Origin: CAZLMW01 sp964560875
GTDB taxonomy: Bacteria > Myxococcota_A > UBA9042
Direction of reading: 5' to 3'
Assembly (NCBI GenBank): GCA_964560875.1
Contig: CAZLMW010000011.1
Span: 1 to 64,000, forward strand
DNA: 64,000 nt
Part shown: positions 26,997 to 37,800 of the stretch, in pieces
Position numbering within the stretch: the first letter of the stretch is position 1
Layout: the number at the start of each line of letters is the position of its first letter
The notes under the pieces: model-generated
Databases searched by the model: none
What the model was told of the DNA's origin: nothing
Seen by the model: the letters and a program-made list of their open reading frames with translations, nothing else
Made by a program: the position numbers and the translations under genes

Positions 26997-28361
26997 ATGA
27001 ACCCTCACGTCTTTCGCGCCTATGACATCCGCGGCCGCGAAGCGATCGATTTCCCCGACAGCTTCGTCACCGATCTCGGCCGCGCCATCGCGACCCTCGC
27101 CGTCCGTCGTGGGCAAAAAGCCTGCCTCGCCATCGGTCGCGACGCGCGGTTGTCGAGCGATCGCATCCGCGACGCCTTGCTCATCGGCATGCACGACGCC
27201 GGTGTCGACACCATCGACGTGGGCCTGGTCCCCACTCCGCTGCTCTACTACGCGGTGCATAACCAGGAGGTCGGCGGCGGCGTGATGATCACCGGCAGCC
27301 ACAATCCGCCCGAGGACAACGGCTTCAAGATGATGCTGGGCAAGGGCACGCTGCACGGCGAGGACATCCAGGAGCTCTACGGCCTGATGCAATCGCGGGA
27401 CTTCGAGTCCGGCGCCGGAAAAGCGACCTCACACCCCATCATCGACGACTACCGCGCCCACGTGCTCGGCGATATCGACCTGGCCGACCGCAAGCTCTCC
27501 GTCGTGGTGGACGCCGGCAACGGCCCCACCGGTCCCATCGTGCCGCAGCTGTTGCGGGACCTCGGTGTGACGGTCGACGAGCTCTACTGCGAGCTCGACG
27601 GTACCTTCCCCAACCATCACCCCGATCCAACGGTCGAGAAGAACCTGGTCGACCTGCAGGCCCGCGTTACCAAGGTCGGCGCGGACTTCGGGGTGGCGTA
27701 CGACGGCGATGGCGACCGCATCGGCGTGATCGACGAAAACGGCGGCGTGATCTGGGGCGATTCGCTCATGGTCATCTTGAGCCGCGCGCTGTTGGCTATC
27801 GAACCCGGCGCCACCATCGTCGGCGAGGTCAAGTGCAGCCAGCGCCTCTTCGACGACATCGAGAGCAACGGCGGCGTGCCGATCATGAGCCGCGTCGGCC
27901 ACTCGTTGATCAAGGACAGGATGAAGAAAGAGGGCGCGCTGCTCGCCGGCGAGATGAGCGGCCACATCTTCTACAAACACCGCTGGTTCGGCTTTGACGA
28001 CGCCGTCTACACGACGTGTCGGTTGCTCGAGATCGTCAGCCGCCACGACGGCCCCGTGTCGAGCTTGATCGCCGATTTGCCACCCGCATTCGCCACCCCC
28101 GAGCTGCGCGTTTCGTGTCCCGACGCCATCAAGTTCGACGTGGTGTCACGCGTCACCGCCCACTTTCGCGCTCGCAACGACGTGATCGACATCGACGGCG
28201 TGCGCGTGCTCTTCGACGACGGGTGGGGCCTCGTGCGCGCTTCCAACACCGGCCCCGTGCTGGTCGTCCGCTGTGAAGCCAAGAGCGACGAGGCCAAGGA
28301 ACGCATCCACCGCGAGCTGCAGGCGGCCATCGACGCAGCCACTGCGGAGCTCGCGGCATGA
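26997..28361 (+). CDS. manB: Phosphomannomutase / phosphoglucomutase
   Basis: This 454-residue enzyme of the alpha-D-phosphohexomutase family has YDIRG at 9-13, the phosphoserine loop TGSHNP with Ser101, the metal loop DGDGDR (236-241), the sugar-binding loop GEMSGH (318-323), and the C-terminal phosphate-binding region (RASNTGPVLVVRCEA). It converts mannose-6-phosphate to mannose-1-phosphate, or the glucose equivalent, feeding the guanylyltransferase upstream. AGGAG lies 12 bases before the ATG. The stop overlaps the gatC start (ATGA). Confidence 0.95.
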   Translation: MNPHVFRAYDIRGREAIDFPDSFVTDLGRAIATLAVRRGQKACLAIGRDARLSSDRIRDALLIGMHDAGVDTIDVGLVPTPLLYYAVHNQEVGGGVMITGSHNPPEDNGFKMMLGKGTLHGEDIQELYGLMQSRDFESGAGKATSHPIIDDYRAHVLGDIDLADRKLSVVVDAGNGPTGPIVPQLLRDLGVTVDELYCELDGTFPNHHPDPTVEKNLVDLQARVTKVGADFGVAYDGDGDRIGVIDENGGVIWGDSLMVILSRALLAIEPGATIVGEVKCSQRLFDDIESNGGVPIMSRVGHSLIKDRMKKEGALLAGEMSGHIFYKHRWFGFDDAVYTTCRLLEIVSRHDGPVSSLIADLPPAFATPELRVSCPDAIKFDVVSRVTAHFRARNDVIDIDGVRVLFDDGWGLVRASNTGPVLVVRCEAKSDEAKERIHRELQAAIDAATAELAA

Positions 28362-28704
28362 GCGACACGATCGACCGTGCGACCGTTCAGCGTGTGGCTC
28401 GCCTCGCCCGCTTGCGGCTGTCCGACGCCGAACAAGACAGCCTCGTCGACGACCTTCAACGCATCGTGGCGTACGTCGAAAAGCTCCAATCCGTCGACAC
28501 GTCCGCGATACAACCGTTGGTGCACATGACCATCGACGCCATGCCGGCCCGCAAAGACGTCGCCGGGCAGCCGCTTGGCACCGACAAGGCGCTCGCCAAC
28601 GCGCCCGAAGCCGTGGTCGTTACGGAACGCGAAAAGCTCGCCGACGNNNNNNNNNNGAAGCCGCCGATGACGCCTTCGTGGTCCCGCGCGTGGTGGGGAG
28701 CTGA
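28358..28704 (+). CDS. gatC: Asp/Glu-tRNA amidotransferase subunit C, split by an assembly gap
   Basis: The start (ATGA overlap) and residues 1-85 are a normal GatC with LARLRLSDAEQ and LQRIVAYVEKLQ. Ten N interrupt the frame at 28647-28656. After them GatC resumes in another frame as EAADDAFVVPRVVGS and stops at 28704, just before gatA. GAAGCCG occurs both before the gap, at Pro-Glu-Ala (residues 83-85), and directly after it. Joining the two at that shared sequence gives NAPEAADDAFVVPRVVGS and a 98-residue protein of normal length. The gap is therefore probably an assembly artefact, not a broken gene. Confidence 0.85.
28647..28656. other. Assembly gap (10 N)
   Basis: Ten undefined bases lie inside gatC. 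The true distance is unknown, and about 34 bases to the left (28613-28646) may be spurious contig-end sequence; see gatC. Confidence 0.95.
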
Positions 28705-28707
28705 ACC

Positions 28708-30216
28708 GTGGCCAACGCCGCCGAGCTGCTCGACACCCTGTCGCTGGTCGATTGCGCCGCCGCTATCGCTGCCGGTGACGTATCGGCCGAGGCGATCACG
28801 GGAGCCGTGCTGGACCGGATCGATCGCTTCGACGGACAGTTCGGCGCCCTCCTTCATGTCGATCGCGAAGGTGCCCTGGCCACGGCCGCATCCACTGACC
28901 AGGCACGCAAAGCGGGCGCCGCGCTCGGACCTCTCGCCGGCGTGCCTGTGACCGTCAAGGACCTCATCTCTGTGCCTGGGATGCCATTGACCGCCGCATC
29001 GAAGATCCTGCGCGGCTACGAACCCCCGTTCACCGCCACCGTCGCCCGACGCCTGCGAGACGCCGGCGCCGTCATCATCGGCAAGAACAACCTGGATGAG
29101 TTCGCGATGGGCTCGTCCAATGAAAACAGCGCCTTTGGCAACGTGGCCAACCCGTGGGCGCCCGATCGTGTCCCCGGAGGTTCTTCCGGTGGTTCGGCAG
29201 CCGCGGTCGCCGCAGGGTATGGATTCGGCTCGCTGGGGACCGACACGGGCGGCTCGATCCGGCTGCCCGCCTCTCTGTGCGGCGTGGTCGGCATCAAGCC
29301 CACCTATGGTCGCGTATCGCGGTATGGCGTCGTCGCGTTCGCCTCGTCGCTCGACCAGGTCGGCCCGCTCGCCTTGACCGTCGATGACGCCGCATTGCTC
29401 CTTTCCGTGATCGGCGGCCACGACGCCCTCGATTCAACCAGCGCGACCGAGCCCCTCGGCGACCTGCGATCGGGACCGGGGTCACTCGAAGGCCGCAGAA
29501 TTGGAGTTCCTCGCGAGTTCCTCGACGACGCCGAAGGCCTCGACCCCGGCGTCGCATCATGCATCCGCGGCAGCATCGACGCGTTGAAGTCTGCCGGCGC
29601 AACCATCGTCGACGTCAGCCTGCCGCACACCCCCCTGGCCATCGCCACCTACTACCTCGTAGCGACCGCAGAAGCGTCCAGCAACCTGTCGCGTTACGAC
29701 GGCGTCCGCTTCGGACATCGAGCAACCCTCGCGCAAGGCGAAGGCATCACCGACCTCTACGAAAGAAGCCGCGGCGAAGGCTTCGGCCCCGAGGTCAAAC
29801 GCCGCATCATGCTCGGCACCTTCGCGCTGTCATCGGGCTACTACGACGCGTATTACGAGCGTGCGTGCCGCGTGCGTCGCCTCATTCACGACGACTACGT
29901 CAGCGCGCTGAAGTCATGCGACGTGCTGGTCGGCCCCACATCTCCCGTGCCGGCGTGGCGTCTGGGCGAATGCACCGACGATCCCCTCGCCATGTACCTG
30001 ATGGACATCTTCACAACCGGCGCCAGCCTGGCCGGCGTCCCCGCCATGTCTGTCCCCGTCGGCACCACCCAAAACCTGCCCGTCGGCCTGCAGCTCATCG
30101 GCAGACATTTCGACGAAGAGACGATGATCGACGTCGCGCGGGGCCTCGAAAAAGCGCTGAATCTCGGCGTCCAGCGACCAAATCTCGACGCGTTGGCCGA
30201 TGAGTCCAAGCCATGA
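28708..30216 (+). CDS. gatA: Asp/Glu-tRNA amidotransferase subunit A
   Basis: This 502-residue amidase-signature enzyme has a GTG start about seven bases past GGGGAG. The catalytic triad corresponds to Lys84 (VTVKD), Ser159 (in GGSSGGS, 157-163) and Ser183 (TDTGGSIR). It hydrolyses glutamine and passes ammonia to GatB, converting Glu-tRNA(Gln) or Asp-tRNA(Asn) to the amide form. It lies in the conserved order gatC-gatA-gatB. Confidence 0.97.
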   Translation: MANAAELLDTLSLVDCAAAIAAGDVSAEAITGAVLDRIDRFDGQFGALLHVDREGALATAASTDQARKAGAALGPLAGVPVTVKDLISVPGMPLTAASKILRGYEPPFTATVARRLRDAGAVIIGKNNLDEFAMGSSNENSAFGNVANPWAPDRVPGGSSGGSAAAVAAGYGFGSLGTDTGGSIRLPASLCGVVGIKPTYGRVSRYGVVAFASSLDQVGPLALTVDDAALLLSVIGGHDALDSTSATEPLGDLRSGPGSLEGRRIGVPREFLDDAEGLDPGVASCIRGSIDALKSAGATIVDVSLPHTPLAIATYYLVATAEASSNLSRYDGVRFGHRATLAQGEGITDLYERSRGEGFGPEVKRRIMLGTFALSSGYYDAYYERACRVRRLIHDDYVSALKSCDVLVGPTSPVPAWRLGECTDDPLAMYLMDIFTTGASLAGVPAMSVPVGTTQNLPVGLQLIGRHFDEETMIDVARGLEKALNLGVQRPNLDALADESKP

Positions 30217-30229
30217 GGGAGCCTCGCCT

Positions 30230-31714
30230 ATGAGCAACTGGCAAGCCGTCATCGGTCTGGAGGTGCACGCCCAACTGCGCACCGAATCCAAGCTCTTCTC
30301 GAACGCTCCAACCGCCTTTGGTGCCCGCCCCAACGACCAGACGTCGCCGGTTTGCCTCGGTCTGCCCGGCGCGCTCCCGGTGATCAACGAAGAAGCTGTG
30401 CGGCTCGCCATTGCCGCCGGACTCGCAACCGGTTGCACGATCGCCCACCGCTCGATCTTCGCGCGCAAGAGCTACTTCTATCCGGACCTGCCCAAGGGTT
30501 ACCAGATCTCCCAATTCGCCAAGCCGCTGTGCCTCGACGGCCACTTGGAGGTCCCTACCAGCGAAGGGACGGTGACCGCCAAGATCATCCGCATCCACAT
30601 GGAGGAAGACGCCGGCAAGTCCATCCACGGCGAGGGCAACGCGCACACCTCGCACATCGATCTCAACCGCGCCGGCACTCCGCTCATCGAAATCGTCGGC
30701 GCCCCCGACCTGCACAGCGCCGACCACGCCGCCGACTACCTTCGCGAGCTGCGCGCGATCCTCATCTACACCGGTGTCTGTGACGGCAACATGGAACAGG
30801 GCTCGCTGCGCTGCGACGCGAACGTGTCGGTCCGCAAAAATGGGACAACCACTCTCGGCACCCGCTGCGAGATCAAGAACATCAACTCCTTCCGCGGTGT
30901 TCGCGACGCCATCAACTACGAAATCGCCCGCCAAATCCGCCTGATCGAAGCCGGCGACAAGGTCGTTCAGCAGACGCGCCTCTGGGACGCCGACCGCGGC
31001 CGCACCGAGGCGATGCGCGGCAAAGAAGAAGCCCACGACTACCGCTACTTCCCCGATCCCGATCTGCCGCCCCTCGTCGTCAGCCAGGCAACCATCGACG
31101 CCATCGCGGCCGACCTCCCCGAGCTCCCACGCACACGGCGCGAACGACTCATCAGCCGCGGTGTCGCCGCCGACGTCGCCGCCAACTTGTGCGAGGAACG
31201 AAGCCGTGTCGACGCGTTCGAGAACGCACTCGGGCCAACGCGCGACGCCGAATCAACGCGCAGCGCGGCCGGCTTTGTGATCTCCCGCGTTGTGGGCGCG
31301 ATGAACCAGAGCGAGCGAACTTGGACCGACCTCGAGTCCGCCATGGGCCCACTGCTCCAAGCCCACGATCGATGGCGCGCCGGCAAACTGAGCAACAAGA
31401 TGCTCAAGGACGCCCTCAACAAGGCCCTGAGCGCCACAACGCCACTGTCCGACGCGCTCACCGCGGCCTTGGCAACCGCCGGCGAGGTCGTCTCCGACAG
31501 CGGCGCGCTCCAACCCGTCATCGATGCACTGCTCGCGCAACATGCCGCCAAGGCCGACGAATATCGGGCCGGCAAGACCAAGCTGTTCGGCTTCTTCATG
31601 GGTCAGGTCATGCGGCAACTGAAAGGCCAGGCCGACGCCAAGACGGTCATCGCGCTGCTGCGCCAATCACTCGACAACCAGTCACGCAACAACGAGTCCC
31701 TCGACAACGGCTGA
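30230..31714 (+). CDS. gatB: Asp/Glu-tRNA amidotransferase subunit B
   Basis: The 494-residue product starts at ATG 30230, 13 bases after the gatA stop, with GGGAG upstream. It begins with the GatB signature VIGLEVHAQL and has DLPKGYQISQ, EEDAGKS, DLNRAGTPLIEIV and RCDANVSVR of the tRNA-dependent kinase/transferase core. The C-terminal YqeY-like tRNA-binding tail ends in DAKTVIALLRQSLDN. Together with GatCA it supplies Gln-tRNA(Gln) and/or Asn-tRNA(Asn). Confidence 0.97.
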   Translation: MSNWQAVIGLEVHAQLRTESKLFSNAPTAFGARPNDQTSPVCLGLPGALPVINEEAVRLAIAAGLATGCTIAHRSIFARKSYFYPDLPKGYQISQFAKPLCLDGHLEVPTSEGTVTAKIIRIHMEEDAGKSIHGEGNAHTSHIDLNRAGTPLIEIVGAPDLHSADHAADYLRELRAILIYTGVCDGNMEQGSLRCDANVSVRKNGTTTLGTRCEIKNINSFRGVRDAINYEIARQIRLIEAGDKVVQQTRLWDADRGRTEAMRGKEEAHDYRYFPDPDLPPLVVSQATIDAIAADLPELPRTRRERLISRGVAADVAANLCEERSRVDAFENALGPTRDAESTRSAAGFVISRVVGAMNQSERTWTDLESAMGPLLQAHDRWRAGKLSNKMLKDALNKALSATTPLSDALTAALATAGEVVSDSGALQPVIDALLAQHAAKADEYRAGKTKLFGFFMGQVMRQLKGQADAKTVIALLRQSLDNQSRNNESLDNG

Positions 31715-31746
31715 TTCGCGCGGGCCGACTTCGTTGTCGACCGCCC

Positions 31747-31784
31747 CAAAAGCCGATGACCCCACCGAGCTGGACTCGATGGGG
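31747..31784 (-). terminator. Possible terminator after the giant lipoprotein gene
   Basis: On the minus strand CCCCATCGAG and CTCGGTGGGG form a 10-bp stem with one G-U pair and a 5-base loop (31784-31760). Four T follow nine bases later. It sits in the 114-base convergent gap between gatB and the giant gene. Confidence 0.35.
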
Positions 31785-31828
31785 CCATGGCGGTTCATCC
31801 ATCAACGTTCGGTGATGGGGTGGGGGAC

Positions 31829-34800
31829 CTAGGGATCGTAGCCCCGGGTGTAAGGCGTGCTGTAAATGCCGTTGCTGGCCTCGATTTCGTAGGTGGCGCA
31901 GGAGCTGCCCGAGCCGCCCTTGTAGACCTCGACGTAGAACCACGATGAGTTGTTGCGGCAACGCGTCTTGTAGTAGCCCTGCGGGATGCAGCGACCGGTG
32001 TTGCTTCGACGGTGAGCCGCGCAGTACGGACCCGGGTAGCCGTTCCAGTTGTAACCCGAGTTCCACGCGTGGCGCTGCGAGTAGCTGCTGTTGGTCTGGC
32101 AGGGGCACTCGCCCCATTCCGAATCGCCTGACGAGTAGTAGTTGCGACCGTACGACTTAAGCCAGGTGCCCCAGTTGAAGTCGGTCTTGCCGCAGCAAAC
32201 CGCGTTGGGCTGATTCTCACGCGCGCTGTCACCGGGACCCGCGACCGGGTTGGTCTTGCCGACGTTGCCTCGCCACACCCGCATTCGCAGCGCGCCGCCC
32301 GGGTTCTTGAGGAACCGCACACGCACGCTGAAGTGGTCACATGCGTTTGATCCGCCGTCGCCGTTGTCCTGCGCGTAGAAGCGGAAGAAGTCGGTGTCGG
32401 TCGTATCCACAACACGACCGCTGAATGTCTGCGTCATACCGACGTCCTGGAGCGTCAACGTGCCGGTCGTCGCCTGACCAGCGCTGTTGTTCGGCTCGTT
32501 GGAGTCGGCGCCCGTGCACTCGCAGCCGTCGGTCAGCAGACCGTTGGCGTTGTAGTAGCCGTCGAAGCACTTGATGATCTTGCAGCCGCCGGACACGCAC
32601 TTGGCGTATGCGTGCAGCGCCGAAGCGTCGCAGGCACCGGAAGCACCGTCATCGATGGTGTTGTTGCAGTTGTCGTCGACGTTATTGCACAGCTCAAGCG
32701 CACCCGGGTTGATGGTCTTAGCCGCGTCGTTGCAGTCGTTGCCACCCTTTGGACACACCTTCGGCACGCCGACAGTCAACATGCCCTTGTCGCAATAACC
32801 ATCGCCGTCCTTATCGCAGTCTTCGTCGATCAGGCTGACCTTGCCGGTGATGTGGTGGCAGTACACCGTGCTGCTGTTGGGCGAGATGCAGATCCGCTTA
32901 CCGTCGAACGCCGAGTTGTAGATGTTGTTGGCCGCGTAGATGCGCGTGCCGTCAAACGACCCGTTGCTCAGGTTGTAGCGATGGATCCAGCGCGACGTCG
33001 TGCCGACATACAGCTTGCCGGCGAAGATGTGCATTGAGCCGTAGCTCGAGCCGCCCTGCCAGTTGCTCAGCCCCATCGTCTTGACCTGCTTGCCGGTGTT
33101 CTTGTCGATCACCCACACCGTGTTGCCACCGGAGCGCATCGCGTAGACGTACTTGTCATCGGCCACGACCGCGCCCGCGGTGCTGCCCAGGTTGAACGTC
33201 CAGTAGTGCGTTTCCTTCTTCGCTTTGAAGTCGTAGCGCCACTTCGCGACCGTGTTATGGCCCCAGTTGGCGGTGTAGTAGAAGTCGCTGTTCGGGTCGC
33301 CGTTGATGTCCATGATCTGGTCGCGGCTCAGCGTGATGGCGCCCAGGTACTTGTAGTTGTTGTCGTAGCGGTAGACCGTGCGACCGGACCACTGCGGGTA
33401 CCAGTACTCGTTGTGGAACGGGATATAACCGCCGCCGTGACTACGCGTGTTCATACTGTGCGTCGTGTACGTGTAGTCCACGTCCGCGCCGGGCAGCTTG
33501 TAGCAATAGTGACGCTGTTGCCCGTTGTAGTGGTAGCAAGCCTGCGCGCCGTTGAAGCTGCTGCCGTGAATGGCGCCGATCTGCGTGATCGGGAAGCGGA
33601 TGTTGAGGAACTGCCCGTTGGATGCGCGGTAACCGTAGACCCAGTTGGTGTTGCCTTCACCCTTGTACAGGTGCCCGGCGTAGTAGTGCAGCGCGCCATA
33701 CTGGCTGCTGTTGAACGGCGAGCCGCCGCCACCAAGTCCCATCGTCTTGATGAGGCCGCCCGTCTTCTGGTCGATGATCCACACGGTGTTGCCGGTGTTG
33801 CGCATCGCGTAGATGTACTTGTCGTCGCCGGTGACCGCCGCAACCGTACCGCCGACGTGGTAGCTCCACATCTTCACGGCTGTCTGCGCCTTGTACTTGT
33901 AGACATAGCCGCGGCCCCAGGTCGCGACGTAGTGATCGCCCTTACCATCCCAGAACATCTGCATGATCTGGTCGCTTCCCGAATCGAAGTAACCCGTGTA
34001 CTTGCCGGTCGAGTTGTACAGGTAGACGCGACGTCCGGCCCACTGCGGATAGGTGTACAGCCCACGGGTCGCATCAAAGCCGCCGCCGTGGCTGCGGTCA
34101 TTGAAGTTGACCTGCTTCACGTAGGTCGGCGTGGTCATGACCTTGTAGCCGCAGTCGTTGTCCTGGTTGTCGCAGATCTCCGGCGCACCAGGGTAACAAG
34201 CCTTGCACTTGTCGTTGCAGTCGTTGGTCTTCTTCGCCGTGAACAGCCCGTCGGGCTTGCACAGACACTTGCTCGACGTCGTGCCGTAACCGTCCACATC
34301 GCCGTCATAGTAGAACTTGGTGCAGCCGATGGCGCCCGCTTCGTCGACGAGCTGGTCGCAGTTGTTGTCCTTGCCATCGCAGACCTCGGGCGATTCCGGG
34401 TTGTGGTTCGGGTTGGTGTCGTTGCAGTCACCGCCGCCCTTGAGGCAAACCTTCGGCGTACCGACCGTGATGAGCTTGGCGTCGCAGTAGCCATCGCCGT
34501 CCTTGTCACAGCCCTCATCCGCTTCGTCGTTGCAGTTGTTGTCGGTCCCGTCGCACATCTCGTTGGCGCCGGGGTTGATGGCCTTGGCGTTGTCATCGCA
34601 GTCGTTACCCGACACGCACGAGTCGCTGATGAGCGGGTAGCAGTAGATCTGCGAGTTGTTCTGTGACGTGCAGATCTCCGTGCCCGTGAACGCGACCTGG
34701 TAGGGCGTCGACTCGACCTGGAACTTCTCTCCGTCATGACGACCCGTGGCGAGGTCGTAGCGGTACACCCAGCGGTTGCTGTACGAGGTGCGCCAGAGCT

Positions 34801-37800
34801 TGCCCTGGCGAACAGCGATGCCATACGTGTTACCGGTAAAGTCGCCGCTGAGCTGGAAGGTGCCGACCAGCTGGCTGCCCTGCTTCTTCTTGGCGAGGCG
34901 GTAGACGGTGCGGTCGTAGTAACGCATGCCGTAGACGTAGTTCTTGTCGACGGCGACGCCGGTGGCGTAGTGGCCGATGTTGTAGCTCCACTCCAGCTTC
35001 GACGTAGCGCCAACACGACGCGTGATCGTCCGGTTGTAGTGGTTGGCCGTGTAGTACGCGTCCTCGTTCGGGTCGCCGGCGAGCTGACGGATATACGACT
35101 GTCCGCTGTTGAAGCTGCCGATCGCCACCCCGTCCACATTGTAGCGGTAAACGGTCGTCGCGCCGCTGGTCCAGCTCGGGTACCAGAATTCGTTGTGGTA
35201 CTCGTGGTAGCCAGCGCCTTCACCATGCGTGTTGATGTTCTTGGTCTTGGACTTGTACGTCTGCGCCTTGGCCGGGAGCTTGTAGCAGTACGTCTGGTCG
35301 CTGCTGTCGGAGACGCAGAACGTCTTGCCGTCCGCCTTCTTCGGGTGGTTGACGACCGCGTACGGCGTCACTTCGGTGGTGAACTTGATGCCGTTGGACT
35401 TGCCTGTGACCAGGTCGTAGCCATAGACCCACCGCGAGCTATTGGTGCGGAACAGCTGGCCCTTGTGAATCGCGATGCCGTAGGTGGTGCCGCCGTTCCA
35501 ATCGCCGGACAGGCTGAACGTCTTGTCCGTGTTGCCGTTGGCGCGGTTGAGACGCCAGACCGTCTGGTCGCCGTAGCGCATCGCATAGACGTAGTTGGCG
35601 TCGACCGTCACACCGGACATGTAGCTGCTCGGTGAGCGTGACCAAATCACGGAGCTCGTCGTGCCGCTCATCTTACGGACACCGTTGTAGTACGTCGCGA
35701 CGTAGTAGTTGTCCTCGGTGTGGTCACCTTCGAGGTCACGAACGTAGCGCTGTGCAGTGTTGAACTGCCCAACTGGCTGCTGCGTCGTGCCGTTGTAGCG
35801 GTACACGATGGTCGAGTAGCCGCTTGTGTAGCCCGCGTACCAATATTCCTGCCGCTTGTGGTGGAAGCCGCCGCCGATGTAGTAGGTGCGCATGCCGATC
35901 TGCTTGGTCTTGGGCGCCGGCATGTTGTCGAGGTCGTAGCAGTACCAGGTGCGCCAGCCGTTGTTGGCCGTGCAGTGCTCGTTGCGCTTGCGGTCAAAGT
36001 AGCCCTGGTGCAGCGAGTTGCCGGTCACAAACTGGGTGACCTTCGCGCCGCTGTTGAGGTTGAACGCCTCGACCCAGCCGCTGCTGGTACCCTTGAAGAT
36101 CATGTCGTTGAAGACGGCCAGCGAACCGTACTGCGTGTAACCGCAGTAGTTACAGCCCTGCAGGTTGATCGTGTTCTCGTGGGCGCCGTTGCTCTCGTTG
36201 ACGACGTAGATGGAGCTGGTGTTGTAGGCGTACTTCGCCAGGTAGACCTTGTTCTTGTACCAAGCGATACCGGCCGGGTAGTAGCGAACGAAACCGTTGC
36301 TGCCGTAGTGACGGCGCCAGACATGGTTGGCATAGGCGCTGCTGCCCGGGTTGGCCACGTAGTGCTTGTTGATCTCGTGGTAGCCCCAGTGCGCCGTGTA
36401 GTAGTTGCCCTTGTCGTCGGCCGCGCCGCCCATGATCTGGTGGCGATAGAGCCGGAACGCGCGGATGTAGCTGCGGCTATCGGTGTACCTGTAGACGTAG
36501 TTGTTGCTCCAGTGGGGCAGCCAGTACTCGTTGTGCTTGGTGCTGAACGTACCGCCGGAGTGGCTCCAGCCGTGCGGGAACGTGCGGTGGATGCGGTTGA
36601 AGCTGCCGCCGCCGGTCTTGGGCGTGTAGCAGTACGTCGGCCCTGATGTGCTGCTGGTGCAGACTTCGGTGCCCGTAAAGCTCGTCGCGTACGGCGTGAC
36701 CGACGGGAAGGTCTTCCAACCGTCGTGGTAGAAGTAGCTGCTCGACGCGCCGTTGAACGTGTAACGGTACATCGACCGGCAGCTGCTCAGGCGGTACATC
36801 TTCTTGTTGGCTTCGTCGATGACCAGGCCACCGTAGTTGTAGCAGCCGTACCAGCCGCTCAGGTACTTGGTCTTGACGTAGCCGCCGTTGTCCTTGCGGA
36901 TGACGTACAGCTGGCTGCCGGTGTAGCGCTGCACGTAGCAGTAGGTCGAGTCGCAAGCGACCGCTGACAGGTAGCTGGACGGGTAGCTGCTCCACAGGCG
37001 CGAACCGCTCGCATTGCCCTGCGCGTCATACTTGATCGAGTACTTCTTGATGCCGTTGTAGTACGTCGCCAGGTACATGTTCTTGCCGTCAGCGTCGACC
37101 CACACCTGCCGCACGTAGCGCTCAGCCGTCGTGAACACGCCCTTGAACTGGTAGGTCTTGGAGTCGTAGCGGAAGATCTTGGTGCTGTAGCTGCCGTTGT
37201 ACTCCGGCATCCAGAACTCGCTCTTGGCGCGGTTGAACCCGCCGCCCCAGCTGTGCTGGTTGAGACCCAGCTTGGTGCCCTGGAAGCCGTCCGGGTTGAT
37301 GACTGCTTGCTTGTTGAGGCAGGACGCGTCGGACGCCTTGCTCTTCGGGCACGCGACGTTGTTGAGCACCTTCATGTTGGCGTCGCAGTAGCCGTCGCCG
37401 TCGGTGTCGCAACCCTCGTCCTTGGTGCCGTTGCAGTTGTTGTCCTTGCCGTCGCAGTACTCTTTGCTGTTGCCGGTGTGGGTGGTCGGATCGTTGTCGT
37501 CGCAGTCACCCGCCGTCGTCGCGTTGTACTTGCCACTTGCAGCGCAGCGGCACTGGAACTTGTTGACGCCGTAACCGTCACCGTCGTTGTCGTAGTAGAA
37601 CTGCTGACAGGCGTCGGCGTTGATCTGGTCGGTGCTGCCATCGCAGTTGTCATCGTTGGGCGTGCCGCAGTGTTCCTTGGCGCCCGGGTTGGCCTTGCTG
37701 TTCTTGTCGTTGCAGTCGTTGCCACCGTTGGGGCAAATCGCGGGGAACGAGCAGGTGTTGCAGCCGAGCTGCTTGACCGCCGAGGCGCACTGCGTGGTCC

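Noticed and set aside
28613..28704. gatC as a pseudogene
   Set aside because: The frame change coincides with the run of N, and both halves are well conserved, so an assembly artefact is the better explanation.
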